From a marine gamma proteobacterium HTCC2143 (GTDB lineage Bacteria; Pseudomonadota; Gammaproteobacteria; Pseudomonadales; Dasaniaceae), in the NCBI GenBank assembly GCA_000169075.1, contig AAVT01000003.1:310001-374000 (forward strand): DNA of 64,000 nucleotides, given 5' to 3'. Below are positions 35,220 to 46,739 of the stretch, in pieces (positions within the stretch are counted from its first letter, which is position 1; each line of letters starts with the position of its first letter). Below the pieces are notes generated by a model, which had not been told where the DNA came from, ran no database searches, and worked only from the letters and a program-made list of their open reading frames with translations. The translations under genes and the position numbers were made by a program.

Positions 35220-37610
35220 TTAACGTAACGTAGCGCCGAACCTTTGTTGTAACTGGCTCACCACTCGCTCGACAGAAGCATTTACTTCGTCTTCATTAAG
35301 AGTGCGTGAAGAATGCTGATACGTCAAGCCGAGAGCCAGACTTTTTTCTTTAAGATCAATGCCTTTACCCTCATAGATGTCAAACAACCTGAGGTTGCGC
35401 AGCTCATCTCCGGCTACTTCTCGCACAGCATTGAGCACCGAATTGGCCTCGATACCTCGCTCCAACAAAATAGCCAAATCCCGCCTGACTTCAGGAAATT
35501 TGGACAATTCTGTGAACTTTGGCAACTCCGCGCTGGTAATTGCTGACAATTCTACTTCAAATAAATAAATTGGCTGGGCGAAACCCATTTTCTTTTGTAA
35601 CAGCGGATGAATCGTTCCAACATACCCCACCGTCTTTCCTTGATAGCAAATTGCGGCTGTTTGTCCGGGATGTAACGCAGGATGCTCACCCGCCAAAAAC
35701 ACTAAATCGGTATTATTACCCAAACCGCTGAGGGCCAACACTGATTCCAAATCCCCTTTCAAATCATAAAAATCAACAAGCTCACCATTTTCCGACCAAG
35801 ATTCAGGCTCCCTACGCCCGGTAATTGCACCCGCTAACATTGCATCCTGTTTCGGTAAGTCGTCGCCGTTAGGGATAAATCGCAAACCACTTTCGAACAA
35901 CCGGATTCTGGACTGCTGGCGGTTTAGATTATGCTCCATCACACCCAGCAAACCTGGCCACAAGCTAGTGCGCATAACGGCCATATCTGATGAAATAGGG
36001 TTGGTTAGCGCCACCGTATCGTCCTGAGGACACACCAGCTGCTGTGCCTTAGGCTCTATGAAGCAATAGGTAATAGCCTCTTGATAGCCTCGAGCTACCA
36101 GCTGCCGCCTTATCGCTCTCAGGCCTGTTTTCGTTTCCGTCTTAGCTTGCAACGCAAGATCTGAATGAATACGAGTCACCGGCAGGCGGTTATACCCATA
36201 TATCCGTGCTATCTCCTCAAGCAAATCGGCTTCAATAGCAATATCAAACCGCCAAGAGGGCGCTACAACTATCCAACCCTGATCCGTTGTAGTGACCGTC
36301 AGACCCAATCGAGTCAGAATACCGGTGACTTCATTTCTTTCAATGTCCAATCCCAGTAATTTTTTTATCCGAGCTGCCCTTAGTTCGATTTCAGCGGCAA
36401 TGGGAATATCGCTTGAAACCAACTCGATTATAGGGCCAGGCTGGCCGCCAACAATATCCAGTAATAATTGCGTCGCCCGCTCTATTGCAGGCACTTGCAA
36501 CTGGTAGTCGACGCCGCGTTCAAACCGATGCGAGGAATCCGTGTGCAAGCCGTAAGCGCGGGCTCGTCCGGCCAGCTTTACCGGCGCAAAAAACGCCGCT
36601 TCGAGAAATATATCCTGACTTGTAGGCTTCACAGCGGTCGCCTCACCGCCCATAATTCCTGCCAAGGCTACTGGCCTTTGGTGATCAGCGATAACCAGGG
36701 TGCCTGCCTGTAGCTCCAGCTCCTGTCCATCCAGCAAAGTCATTTTTTCTGATTCTTGTGCATGACGGACCCGAATACCGCCCTCTAATGAGCGCAGATC
36801 AAAAGCGTGCATGGGCTGACCCAGTTCGAGTAATACGTAGTTGGTGACGTCAACAACCGCATCAATCGAGCGAATACCTGAACGCCGTAACTTCTCTTGC
36901 ATCCATAGAGGGCTAGGCTGACCGACATCGACGCCACGAATAATCCGACCGACATAACGAGGGCAGTCCGCCCCCGCTTCAATATCTATTGCCAAGCGAT
37001 CATCAATCTGTGGTTTTACTGGTGCTATTAACGGTGCAACCACATCACACTCATAAATAACACCAACGTCACGTGCAATACCGGCAACACTCAAACAGTC
37101 AGCTCTGTTAGGCGTCAAGTCCACCTCGATCACGGTGTCATCCAGATCCAAATAATCACGCAAGTTAATGCCTACCGGAGCATCACCAGCCAGCTCCATC
37201 AAACCCTCATTAGCATCGGATAAACCCAGCTCCTGCTCGGCGCATAACATACCAAAGGATTCTACCCCTCGAAGCTTGGCTTTCTTGATTTTAAATCCTT
37301 TAGGGCTATCACCCGGCAATACCGCGCCAACCGTGGCAAAAGGAATCTTTATTCCAGTGCGGGCATTCGGTGCACCACAAACAACTTGAACGATTTCATC
37401 TCCACCGGCAACCTGACATACTCGTAATTTGTCTGCATCCGGATGCTGCTCAATGGCGATAATTTCGCCGACAACAACGCCGGTAAACTCGCCGGCCACC
37501 GCTTCAACACCGTCGACCTCTAAACCCGCCATGGTGATCTTTTCCACCAGGTCCTCAATAGACACGCCGGGGTTAACCCATTCTTGCAGCCAATTTTCGC
37601 TAATTTTCAT
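35220..37610 (-). CDS. pheT: Phenylalanyl-tRNA synthetase beta subunit
   Basis: 796 residues (E. coli 795). The N-terminal EMAP/OB domain (VVVGEIIAIEQHPDADKLRVC) is followed by the B3/B4 editing domain (RYVGRIIRGVDVGQPSPLW to VDVTNYVLLELGQPMHAFD), the B5 domain, the catalytic-like core (FDIAIEADLLEEIARIYGYN) and the C-terminal FDX-ACB domain (FPEVRRDLAILLERGIEANSVL). With PheS it forms the alpha2beta2 enzyme and edits mischarged Tyr-tRNA. It is transcribed after pheS (gap about 110 bases) and before ihfA. Confidence 0.97.
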   Translation of the reverse strand: MKISENWLQEWVNPGVSIEDLVEKITMAGLEVDGVEAVAGEFTGVVVGEIIAIEQHPDADKLRVCQVAGGDEIVQVVCGAPNARTGIKIPFATVGAVLPGDSPKGFKIKKAKLRGVESFGMLCAEQELGLSDANEGLMELAGDAPVGINLRDYLDLDDTVIEVDLTPNRADCLSVAGIARDVGVIYECDVVAPLIAPVKPQIDDRLAIDIEAGADCPRYVGRIIRGVDVGQPSPLWMQEKLRRSGIRSIDAVVDVTNYVLLELGQPMHAFDLRSLEGGIRVRHAQESEKMTLLDGQELELQAGTLVIADHQRPVALAGIMGGEATAVKPTSQDIFLEAAFFAPVKLAGRARAYGLHTDSSHRFERGVDYQLQVPAIERATQLLLDIVGGQPGPIIELVSSDIPIAAEIELRAARIKKLLGLDIERNEVTGILTRLGLTVTTTDQGWIVVAPSWRFDIAIEADLLEEIARIYGYNRLPVTRIHSDLALQAKTETKTGLRAIRRQLVARGYQEAITYCFIEPKAQQLVCPQDDTVALTNPISSDMAVMRTSLWPGLLGVMEHNLNRQQSRIRLFESGLRFIPNGDDLPKQDAMLAGAITGRREPESWSENGELVDFYDLKGDLESVLALSGLGNNTDLVFLAGEHPALHPGQTAAICYQGKTVGYVGTIHPLLQKKMGFAQPIYLFEVELSAITSAELPKFTELSKFPEVRRDLAILLERGIEANSVLNAVREVAGDELRNLRLFDIYEGKGIDLKEKSLALGLTYQHSSRTLNEDEVNASVERVVSQLQQRFGATLR

Positions 37611-37720
37611 GGTCTTTTAAATCTCTATTTGACTATCGCTGATATCAAATTTTGTCATTCAATCTCTGCGATTCATTATTTTTAGCGTCGGGCAACCGCC
37701 CCCCAGCGCTCGAGTCGCCG

Positions 37721-38740
<1,020 letters not shown>

Positions 38741-38782
38741 CTATTCTCTACTTGTTATAAAACATTCTACGGAGCACGAAAC

Positions 38783-38818
38783 CAAAAATAGGGAAAGAGC
38801 GCCAGCCCTTTCCCTATT
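38783..38818 (-). terminator. Hairpin/T-run between rplT and pheS (partial terminator or attenuator)
   Basis: On the minus strand AATAGGGAAAG (from 38818) pairs with CTTTCCCTATT (to 38787), followed by T bases. A second small hairpin (TGGAACG/CGTTCCA) lies just upstream. E. coli controls pheST here by a Phe-codon leader, but I see no Phe-rich leader peptide. Confidence 0.55.
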
Positions 38819-38857
38819 CAGTTGTTATTAAATGGAACGACGTTCCAATCTAATAAT

Positions 38858-39214
38858 TTACGCTAAGGCGGCTTTCGCTAGATCGACTACAGCGCCAAAA
38901 GCTGGCTTATCGTGCACAGCTAAATCAGCCAATACGCGACGGTCCAAACCGATATTCGCTTTTTTCAATCCAGCAATCAGACGGCTGTATGACAACCCGT
39001 TAGCACGCGACTGTGCGTTGATACGAGTAATCCACAGGGCACGAAACTGACGTTTACGCTGACGGCGGTCACGGTAGGCGTATTGTCCAGCTTTAATAAC
39101 TGCTTGCTTGGCAACACGGAATACACGTGAGCGGGCACCATAGTAACCCTTGGCTTGCTTTAAAATCTTCTTGTGACGACGGTGTGCAGTCACACCACGT
39201 TTTACGCGAGGCAT
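38858..39214 (-). CDS. rplT: 50S ribosomal protein bL20
   Basis: 118 residues, the standard length. It begins [30 protein letters not shown] and contains [25 protein letters not shown] and [13 protein letters not shown]. It is a 23S rRNA-binding assembly protein and, in enterobacteria, also a translational repressor of rpmI-rplT. It is 50 bases after rpmI. Confidence 0.98.
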   Translation of the reverse strand: MPRVKRGVTAHRRHKKILKQAKGYYGARSRVFRVAKQAVIKAGQYAYRDRRQRKRQFRALWITRINAQSRANGLSYSRLIAGLKKANIGLDRRVLADLAVHDKPAFGAVVDLAKAALA

Positions 39215-39264
39215 AATAGTCTCCTATTCTTAACCATTATTTGATATTCAAAGGATGACTGCGC

Positions 39265-39459
39265 TTATTTAGCACGCAACATACGATCGATTAACACTTT
39301 ATCTGAAGCGTGAACTTCAGAAGTTCCACGTAGCTGACGCTTACGTTTAGTGGTCATCTTGGTCAAGATGTGACTTTTATGGGCACTTTTACGTTTATAA
39401 CCAGCTCCGGTTTTTTTAAAACGCTTAGCTGCCCCGCTATGTACTTTAGCTTTTGGCAT
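39265..39459 (-). CDS. rpmI: 50S ribosomal protein bL35
   Basis: 64 residues, very basic: [24 protein letters not shown], then [17 protein letters not shown] and a C-terminal [10 protein letters not shown]. It belongs to the infC-rpmI-rplT operon. The 153-base gap to infC holds a CCACC/GGTGG stem, a position where L20 regulatory structures occur in other bacteria. That role is not shown here. Confidence 0.97.
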   Translation of the reverse strand: MPKAKVHSGAAKRFKKTGAGYKRKSAHKSHILTKMTTKRKRQLRGTSEVHASDKVLIDRMLRAK

Positions 39460-39612
39460 CGTTAGATACTCCGCATTTGAGAACCGATTATCTGAAGACT
39501 AAATAGCCGTCAACGGTTCTGAAATTAATCATTAATAAAACAAAAGAAACAACGGCCCTTACTTTCCCATGAAACATTACCACCGGGGTGGCAGGAAACC
39601 AGTGAGCTCGCG

Positions 39613-40143
39613 CTATCTCTTTTTACTCTTCGGGGCAATGACCATCGTCAACTGACGACCTTCCATCTTTGGAAATTGTTCAACCGAACCCAGCTCTTCG
39701 AGATCTTTTTCGACGCGCTTGAGTAAATCGATTCCCAACTCTTGATGAGCCATTTCACGGCCGCGGTAACGTAATGTCACTTTGGCTTTGTCCCCATTTT
39801 CAAGGAAACGTACCAGGTTGCGTAGTTTTACCTGATAATCTCCATCTTCCGTCCCAGGACGAAATTTCATCTCCTTAACCTGCGTTCGGACCTGCTTTTT
39901 CTTCTGCGCGGCCTGCTGTTTCTTCGCTTCGAACACATGTTTCCCATAGTCCATAATTTTACAGACTATCGGATCGGAATCTGCTATCTGTACCAGATCG
40001 AGTGTCGCCTCAGCCGCCGCTGCGCGAGCTTCTTCGATGGGCACTATGCCGACTTGTTCACCTTCGGCGCCTATTAGACGGACTTCTGTTGCTTCGATCT
40101 CATCATTAATCGTAGCCCGTTTGCTTTTACCTTTTTGCTTAAT
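39613..40143 (-). CDS. infC: Translation initiation factor IF-3 (ATT start)
   Basis: 176 residues if started at the ATT at 40143-40141, which is 2 bases after the thrS stop and has GGAG 8 bases upstream. No ATG, GTG or TTG fits the full family length; the first ATG (40044) would lose the first 33 residues ([20 protein letters not shown] and more). Beyond that the IF-3 body is normal: [77 protein letters not shown]. It prevents subunit joining and proofreads initiator tRNA. AUU starts allow IF-3 to repress its own translation in E. coli, so the same control is likely. Confidence 0.93.
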   Translation of the reverse strand: MKQKGKSKRATINDEIEATEVRLIGAEGEQVGIVPIEEARAAAAEATLDLVQIADSDPIVCKIMDYGKHVFEAKKQQAAQKKKQVRTQVKEMKFRPGTEDGDYQVKLRNLVRFLENGDKAKVTLRYRGREMAHQELGIDLLKRVEKDLEELGSVEQFPKMEGRQLTMVIAPKSKKR

Positions 40144-40145
40144 CG

Positions 40146-42083
40146 TTATTTCTCCGCTGTTTTCTCAAAACGAACACGACCGCGTCGCGCTACGTCCTCA
40201 TTGAGTATCTGTTCAAAAGCTTCCAATGACATGGAACCAAGGTCCTCACCATTACGTGCACGCACGGCTACGGTCTGGTTTTCTATCTCCTTATCACCCA
40301 CCACTAAAAGATAAGGAACCTTCTGAATTATATGCTCGCGAATTTTAAAGCCGATCTTCTCGTTTCTCAAGTCCGCATCGACCCTAATTCCGCTATTTTT
40401 CAAAGATTGGTGCACTTTTTTGACATATGGGGCCTGTTTGTCGGTGATATTGGCAATAACTACTTGAGTAGGTGCCAACCACGTAGGAAATGCACCCTCA
40501 TAATGCTCAATCAAAATTCCGATAAAACGCTCAAAAGACCCCAAAATTGCTCGGTGTAACATGACGGGCGTTTGACGTGATCCGTCCTCAGCAACGTACT
40601 GCGCGTCCAATCGGCCAGGCATAGAAAAATCGACCTGAATAGTACCCAACTGCCAGACTCGACCAATACAATCTTTCAACGAAAACTCAATTTTTGGTCC
40701 ATAAAAAGCCCCTTCACCGGGCAATTCTTCCCACGGAAGACCTTTGCTGTTGAGCGCGTCCGCCAGCGCTTTCTCAGCCTTATCCCAACTTTCATCGGTA
40801 CCAACACGCTGCTCAGGCCTTGTCGACAACCGATAGATAACATCGCTGAAGCCGAAATCCTCGTAGACTGAATGCAAAAAGTCGATAAAAACTGATACCT
40901 CGGGCTGAATCTGATTCTCAGTAGCAAATATATGCGCATCGTCCTGAACAAAACCACGTACCCGCATAATCCCATGTAACGAGCCAGAAGGCTCATTGCG
41001 ATGACATGAACCAAACTCGGCCAGTCGCAATGGCAAGTCGCGATAACTCTTAAGCCCCTGGTTAAATATCTGAACATGGCAGGGGCAATTCATTGGCTTG
41101 ATGGCAAAGTCGCGGCCATCTGCCTCTAAGGTAAACATGTCGTCGCCAAATTTATCCGCATGGCCGGACTTCTGCCACAAACTGAAATCAACCAATTGTG
41201 GTGTTTTAATCTCTTGATAGTTATTCAGCGTTTGCTGTTCCCGCATATAACTTTCGATTGTAGTGTAAATGCTCCACCCTTTCGGATGCCAAAACACCAT
41301 GCCGGGCGCTTCTTCCTGCATATGAAATAGATCGTATTTTTTACCCAGCTTACGGTGATCCCGTTTCTCTGCCTCTTCCAGACGATGCAGGTATGCCTTC
41401 AGGTCTTTCTTGTTCGACCAGGCGGTACCATAAACGCGCTGTAACATTTCGTTATTGGAGTCACCGCGCCAATAAGCACCAGCTACTTTCATTAATTTGA
41501 AGGCTTTTAATTTGCCGGTGCTAGGCACATGAGGGCCACGGCATAAATCTCGCCATGGACCCTGTCGGTATACCGATATCTCGTCACCTGCAGGTAAATC
41601 TTCAATGATTTGTACCTTGTAGTTCTCCCCCATCTCTCGAAATTCTTTAATCGCCTGAGTTCGAGTCATTACCATTCTTTCGATGGGAAGATCGTCTTTG
41701 GTGATCTCCAACATACGTTTTTCGATTTTCTGCAGATCTTCAGTGCTGAAACTATGTCCAGTGGCAAAGTCGTAGAAGTAGCCGTCTTCAATAACCGGTC
41801 CGATGGTCACCTGTACGCCGGGAAACAGCTCCTGGACTGCCATAGCCATCAAATGAGCCGTCGAGTGACGAATCAGGTCCAAACCCTCCTCATCGCGTTC
41901 TGTCACAATAGCTAGTTCACTGTTTTCACTGATGATATAAGAAGTATCAACTAATTCCCCCGCAACTTTACCAGCCAATGCAGCCTTTGCCAGGCCAGGA
42001 CCAATATCCATAGCAACATCAGCAATTGAGACAGGTTGATCAAATGATCGCTGACTTCCGTCAGGGAGAGTAATAACAGGCAT
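40146..42083 (-). CDS. thrS: Threonyl-tRNA synthetase
   Basis: 645 residues (E. coli 642). It has an N-terminal TGS domain ([23 protein letters not shown]) and an editing domain with [16 protein letters not shown] and the zinc-type residues. The class II core has [66 protein letters not shown] and [19 protein letters not shown]. The anticodon-binding domain contains [11 protein letters not shown]. It is upstream of infC with a 2-base gap, the conserved thrS-infC arrangement. Confidence 0.97.
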   Translation of the reverse strand: MPVITLPDGSQRSFDQPVSIADVAMDIGPGLAKAALAGKVAGELVDTSYIISENSELAIVTERDEEGLDLIRHSTAHLMAMAVQELFPGVQVTIGPVIEDGYFYDFATGHSFSTEDLQKIEKRMLEITKDDLPIERMVMTRTQAIKEFREMGENYKVQIIEDLPAGDEISVYRQGPWRDLCRGPHVPSTGKLKAFKLMKVAGAYWRGDSNNEMLQRVYGTAWSNKKDLKAYLHRLEEAEKRDHRKLGKKYDLFHMQEEAPGMVFWHPKGWSIYTTIESYMREQQTLNNYQEIKTPQLVDFSLWQKSGHADKFGDDMFTLEADGRDFAIKPMNCPCHVQIFNQGLKSYRDLPLRLAEFGSCHRNEPSGSLHGIMRVRGFVQDDAHIFATENQIQPEVSVFIDFLHSVYEDFGFSDVIYRLSTRPEQRVGTDESWDKAEKALADALNSKGLPWEELPGEGAFYGPKIEFSLKDCIGRVWQLGTIQVDFSMPGRLDAQYVAEDGSRQTPVMLHRAILGSFERFIGILIEHYEGAFPTWLAPTQVVIANITDKQAPYVKKVHQSLKNSGIRVDADLRNEKIGFKIREHIIQKVPYLLVVGDKEIENQTVAVRARNGEDLGSMSLEAFEQILNEDVARRGRVRFEKTAEK

Positions 42084-42222
42084 GTCTATGTCCTATTTCA
42101 GTGGCGAACCCTACCAAAGTTCGCATGAATAATGATGTGTGATAAGCCTTTCTAGAGGCTGTAACGTAGCGAGCGCGCAACTCTACCACAGCCCCCCTCC
42201 TTGTAAAGGCCCGAGCCGTCAT

Positions 42223-43293
42223 TTAACGGCGCTGCAGCAGTATTTCTTTTAGTGCATCGACTAAGGCGATCATTTCGTTATCACTACCTATGGTGACCCG
42301 TATGTACGCATCAATACGCGGCTTCTTAAAAAACCTGACCACGATATTATGCTGGCGCAGCTGCGTGAACAATTCTGGAGCACTAATACTCGTCGGTCTA
42401 ATCAACACAAAATTGGCCTGAGATGGCAGCACCTCAAATCCCAAGCTTTCGAGCTGTTCGGATACCCACTGACGCGTTTTTATAATTTTTGCACAACATT
42501 GTTCAAAATAAGCAACGTCGTCTATAGCCGCAACAGCCGCAGCCTCAGCCAAACGGTCAACTGAGTAGGGGTTGAATGAATTCTTCACTTTTTCTAACGC
42601 TTCAATGAGTACAGTACTTCCCAGAGCAAAACCTACACGACTGCCCGCCAGAGACCGAGATTTCGACAGCGTCTGCACCACCAATAGGTTGGGGTACCTG
42701 CCGACAAGACTAGCCGCCGACTCAGCACCAAAGTCGACATAGGCCTCGTCAACAATCACCACTGACTCGGTGTTGGACTGAAGAAGCACCTCTATCGACT
42801 GCAAACTCTTTCCGATACCCGTCGGCGCATTAGGATTAGCGAAAATCACTCCGCCATTCTCACGCTGATAATCAGAAAGCTTAATCGAAAAATCATCCGC
42901 CAGCGGTATCTGCGTGTAATCTATATCGAACAGCCCGCAATAGACCGTATAGAACCCATAGGTAATATCGGGAAATAAAATCGGTAACCGCTGCTTGAAA
43001 AACGCCTGAAACGCAAAAGCCAGTATTTCGTCCGAACCATTACCAACACTGACATTACCCAAGTCCATGTTGTAATAATTGGCAATCGCCGTTTTCAACA
43101 GCGAATTGCTCGGGTCAGGATATAACCTCAATAACTTAACCGCGTCTTGATTCAAAACCTCCACCACTTTGGGCGAGGGTGGGTAGGGGTTTTCGTTAGT
43201 GTTGAGTTTAATTAAGTCCTGCTGCTTAGGCTGCTCGCCAGGCACATAGGGGTCTAACCCCTGGACAAAATCACTCCAATATTTTGAAGGCAT
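42223..43293 (-). CDS. hisC: Histidinol-phosphate aminotransferase
   Basis: 356 residues, PLP aminotransferase fold I/HisC type. It has LIKLNTNENPYPPSP at the start, VSVGNGSDEILAFAFQAF, FANPNAPTGIG, VVIVDEAYVDFG and the PLP lysine K211 in QTLSKSRSLAGSRVG. The C-terminal RVTIGSDNEM binds substrate. It converts imidazole-acetol phosphate and glutamate to histidinol phosphate in the cytoplasm. No other his genes are nearby, so this is a stand-alone or second hisC, and a broader aromatic aminotransferase activity is possible. It lies upstream of thrS on the same strand. Confidence 0.88.
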   Translation of the reverse strand: MPSKYWSDFVQGLDPYVPGEQPKQQDLIKLNTNENPYPPSPKVVEVLNQDAVKLLRLYPDPSNSLLKTAIANYYNMDLGNVSVGNGSDEILAFAFQAFFKQRLPILFPDITYGFYTVYCGLFDIDYTQIPLADDFSIKLSDYQRENGGVIFANPNAPTGIGKSLQSIEVLLQSNTESVVIVDEAYVDFGAESAASLVGRYPNLLVVQTLSKSRSLAGSRVGFALGSTVLIEALEKVKNSFNPYSVDRLAEAAAVAAIDDVAYFEQCCAKIIKTRQWVSEQLESLGFEVLPSQANFVLIRPTSISAPELFTQLRQHNIVVRFFKKPRIDAYIRVTIGSDNEMIALVDALKEILLQRR

Positions 43294-43401
43294 GTTTCTT
43301 CACGACGATTCAAGTTATAAGGATGTTGATTATACAACGATGACAAAGATTATAGTGTAAACCATGAACAAAAATCATCACCAAAATAAGCACAGACTTC
43401 C

Positions 43402-44736
43402 TCAGCGCGCCGGACTTCTGATGACAAAAATAACACCACCAATGGCCAACCACACAAAGCTGATCCACCAGGCAAGCGGACTAATATTCAATAGCGTTAT
43501 CATCACCACTGACCCGGCCAGCATGCCAACACTTGCGCAGAGCGGCAGCAGTCTAGCCCTGAATGGACGAATCATACGAGGCTGAGTAAAACGTAAACGC
43601 CAGGCAGCGAAACAAACAACGGCAAATAGCAGTGCAAACATCTGACTAGCTGCACCCGCCACCTCTGATATCGGCAAAATCATGACAATCGCCAAAACAA
43701 TAGCGCCACTGGCTATCGCCGCATTGCTTGGACTGTTGTGTAAGGGATGAATATAGCCGAGCAACGCTGGCAAATCTCCCGCCCGGCCTAAGGCAAATGT
43801 AACCCTCACCGCACTATATGTCGCCGCGATCATTGCGCTGGCGGTACTAGCAATACCGGCAATATAGAAAATAACATCACCATAGGGCAGCAATTGCCTC
43901 GCGGTGGTCGCCATACCAAGCTCACCTAAATCACCCAAATATTGCCAAGACGGTTGATCATCAGGTCCTGTGACAGCAACAATGAGAATGACTGCTATCA
44001 GCAAATAAAGTGACACAGAGATACCAATGCTGGCATAAATCGCCAGCGGTATATTTTTTTCCGGCTGATGCATCTCTTCACCGGTACGCGTTATCACCTC
44101 AAAACCTTCAAACGCGACAAAGATAACCGCCATCGCCATCAGCACGCCGGTCATACCGTGCGGCGCGAAAGGCGTTAATTTACCAACCCCGCCATTCGAG
44201 CTCGATATGATGATCAAACCACCCACCACTAATGCACACAACAAGAGGACTTTGATCACCGTCACGCTATTTTCAACCACCCCTAAATCCCGAATGCCTC
44301 GGTATTGTAAATAAGTGATCGCGACCGTAATGAGCGCTGCAAAAACTAGAACATAGTCGTCACTTATTCCCACGCCAAGCCGCTGTAATAAGGCGACGAA
44401 AAAGGCACCAAATCCCAGTGCATACAGGGCTGAAACAATCGTGTTGGCATAAACACCAATCCAGCCAACCGCAAAGCCTGCCGATCTACCCAATGCCGTT
44501 TTTACCCAAAAATATGACCCCCCCGCACGAGGCATGGCGCTACCAAGCTCCGCGTAGCAACTTCCAATCGCTAGCGCAATCAGAGCGTTGAGAAAGAACG
44601 CCAAAATGACCGCCGGCCCCGCATAACCGGCGGCGATTCCAGAGAGTACAAAAATACCGGCACCGACCATTGCTCCAACGCCAAGCATGGTAGCCGTAAA
44701 AGGACCCATCGTTTTCTGGAGATGCACGTCTTTCAT
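43402..44736 (-). CDS. APC superfamily amino acid permease
   Basis: 444 residues with about 12 hydrophobic helices spread over the whole protein. TM1 has the APC signature GVGAMVGAGIFVLSGIAAGYAGPAVILAFFLNALIAL, followed by CYAELGSAMPRAGGSYFWVKTALG. TM6-like VFVAFEGFEVITRTGEEMHQPEKNIPLAI is also typical. It probably moves an amino acid or polyamine by proton or exchange coupling across the inner membrane; the substrate cannot be read from sequence. hisC follows on the same strand about 110 bases later. Confidence 0.88.
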   Translation of the reverse strand: MKDVHLQKTMGPFTATMLGVGAMVGAGIFVLSGIAAGYAGPAVILAFFLNALIALAIGSCYAELGSAMPRAGGSYFWVKTALGRSAGFAVGWIGVYANTIVSALYALGFGAFFVALLQRLGVGISDDYVLVFAALITVAITYLQYRGIRDLGVVENSVTVIKVLLLCALVVGGLIIISSSNGGVGKLTPFAPHGMTGVLMAMAVIFVAFEGFEVITRTGEEMHQPEKNIPLAIYASIGISVSLYLLIAVILIVAVTGPDDQPSWQYLGDLGELGMATTARQLLPYGDVIFYIAGIASTASAMIAATYSAVRVTFALGRAGDLPALLGYIHPLHNSPSNAAIASGAIVLAIVMILPISEVAGAASQMFALLFAVVCFAAWRLRFTQPRMIRPFRARLLPLCASVGMLAGSVVMITLLNISPLAWWISFVWLAIGGVIFVIRSPAR

Positions 44737-45225
44737 ATGCTCGCTATCATTTTTTCAGCAATGTAGTAGGTTACCTTAAACCCGTTCGCCGATAATTGAT
44801 TTGCATTTAATTTACTACAGATAGCTTGACCGCCGACGAACTGCATCGCTGCAAGCCTCTGAACATTTTCAGTGGCGTTACCGGCGAATAGCCCGGCGGC
44901 GACGCCCCTTAAATACTCGCTGGCCCAAACTACACAACCGCAACAGCCATAGTGCCAACCCATCTGTTACCCCGCTAACCGCTAGGTCTAATAGCATCAC
45001 CTCACTGCATCCTCATAGCTGACCATCATAAGTGCGCGACATAAACAGCCGTAACGGTGAGTTTCTTTTAACGACTAAACAGGGGGCTTATTTTCGTAGG
45101 TATTAGGTATCTGACATCCCGCTAAACGTTAGCCATAAAAAAGGCGAATCATTAGATTCGCCTTCAAGATGAACACCGGTAAATAGACGGGTCAAACGCC
45201 GTAAATAGACGCCATAAAAAGCAAC
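44737..45225. other. Intergenic gap upstream of the permease, with gltD terminator
   Basis: 489 bases. A 76-codon frame on the minus strand (44733-44963) overlaps the permease start by ATGA, but has no SD and no recognisable family. I consider it unproven. The gltD terminator lies at 45137-45164. No tRNA or repeat was found. Confidence 0.4.
45137..45164 (-). terminator. Intrinsic terminator after gltD
   Basis: A perfect 10-base stem (AAGGCGAATC at 45141-45150, GATTCGCCTT at 45155-45164) with loop ATTA. In the minus direction it is followed by a T run (45142-45137 complement). It lies 62 bases after the gltD stop. Confidence 0.85.
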
Positions 45226-46713
45226 TTACGGTAAATAACTCTTACCCATCAGGTAGCTATCGACCTCTCGGGCAGCACGACGCCCTTCATCAATCGCCCA
45301 TACGATAAGGCTCTGGCCGCGACGACCATCACCCGCAGCAAATATACCCGGTTTACTGGTCGCAAACTGATCATACTCGGCAAGAATATTAGACCGAGGA
45401 TCTTTTTCTAAACCAAACTGATCAACCAACGGTCCTTCTGGGCCCATAAAGCCCATTGCCAACAAAATGATATCTGCGGGATGCACTTTTTCACTACCAG
45501 CAACTTCTTTAGGGATCATATGACCATCAGAAGTGCGCTCCCATTCGATATCAACAGTATGTACAGCCGTGACATTACCGTTTTCATCGCCTTCAATCTT
45601 TGTCGTCTGCACCAAGTAATCACGGGGATCTGCACCCTGCACAGCTATCGATTCTTCCTGGCCATAATCAATTAGCAAACGCTTAGGCCACTGAGGCCAA
45701 GGATTGCTGGACGCCCGTGATCCGGGTGGCTGGGGCATAATTTCAAGTTGGATTACGCTTTCACAGTGATGCCGCAACGACGTGCCAACACAGTCGGTAC
45801 CGGTATCACCACCACCAATGACAATGACATTTTTACCCTCAGCACTGATGTAGTTGCCATCTTTATGCTCACTGTCCAGCAAACTTTTAGTATTAGTGCG
45901 AAGGAAATCCATAGCAAAATGAATACCCTTTAACTCACGACCCGGTGCCTGTAAATCGCGCGGCACTGTTGCACCCACACACAACACAACCGCATCAAAA
46001 TCCTGTTCAATTTTTTCAGCGGAAATTGTTTTACCCACTTCAGTATTGGTAACGAACACAACACCTTCCTCAGCCAGCAAATCAACTCGGCGCTGCACAA
46101 TTTCTTTTTGCAGCTTCATATTTGGAATACCGTACATCAACAAACCGCCAATACGGTCGGCCCGTTCATAGACAGTAACCAGATGACCCGCTTTATTAAG
46201 TTGCGCAGCTGCAGCCATACCCGACGGGCCTGAGCCAATAACCGCAACAGTTTTTCCACTCCGAGACGAAGGCGGCTGAGCAACAACCCACCCTTCTTCA
46301 AAACCTCGGTCAATAATCGCAACTTCATGATGCTTAATCGTCACTGGATCAGCATTGATGCCTAGCACACAGGCACCCTCACAAGGAGCCGGACAGACTC
46401 GCCCAGTAAATTCAGGGAAGTTATTAGTTTTATGTAATGACTTCAACGCATCTTCCCAGCGCCCTCGATAAATAAGATCATTCCATTCCGGAATCAAATT
46501 ATTGACCGGACAGCCAGCTACTACCGGTGCGTATTCCGATTTTGCCGACTGGCAAAAAGGAACACCACAATCCATGCAACGCGAGGCCTGCAACTCAATA
46601 TCAGCCATATCCATATGCTCATGAACTTCGAGCCAATCATTTAACCGTGCCGCTGGTTCACGATCTTCTGGCAAAGCCCGCTCTACTTTCATAAATCCGG
46701 TTGGATTACCCAT
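45226..46713 (-). CDS. gltD: Glutamate synthase (NADPH) small subunit
   Basis: 495 residues. The N-terminal Fe-S domain has [24 protein letters not shown] and [15 protein letters not shown]. The FAD site is [28 protein letters not shown] and the NADPH site [20 protein letters not shown]. The C-terminal [26 protein letters not shown] completes it. It passes electrons from NADPH to GltB for making glutamate from glutamine and 2-oxoglutarate. It is 26 bases after gltB. Confidence 0.97.
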   Translation of the reverse strand: MGNPTGFMKVERALPEDREPAARLNDWLEVHEHMDMADIELQASRCMDCGVPFCQSAKSEYAPVVAGCPVNNLIPEWNDLIYRGRWEDALKSLHKTNNFPEFTGRVCPAPCEGACVLGINADPVTIKHHEVAIIDRGFEEGWVVAQPPSSRSGKTVAVIGSGPSGMAAAAQLNKAGHLVTVYERADRIGGLLMYGIPNMKLQKEIVQRRVDLLAEEGVVFVTNTEVGKTISAEKIEQDFDAVVLCVGATVPRDLQAPGRELKGIHFAMDFLRTNTKSLLDSEHKDGNYISAEGKNVIVIGGGDTGTDCVGTSLRHHCESVIQLEIMPQPPGSRASSNPWPQWPKRLLIDYGQEESIAVQGADPRDYLVQTTKIEGDENGNVTAVHTVDIEWERTSDGHMIPKEVAGSEKVHPADIILLAMGFMGPEGPLVDQFGLEKDPRSNILAEYDQFATSKPGIFAAGDGRRGQSLIVWAIDEGRRAAREVDSYLMGKSYLP

Positions 46714-46739
46714 AATACTTTCTCCTATTCAGCTCAGGC

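Noticed and set aside
44733..44963. 76-codon frame overlapping the permease start by ATGA
   Set aside because: The overlap is suggestive, but there is no SD or recognisable family; kept only as a note in the intergenic entry.
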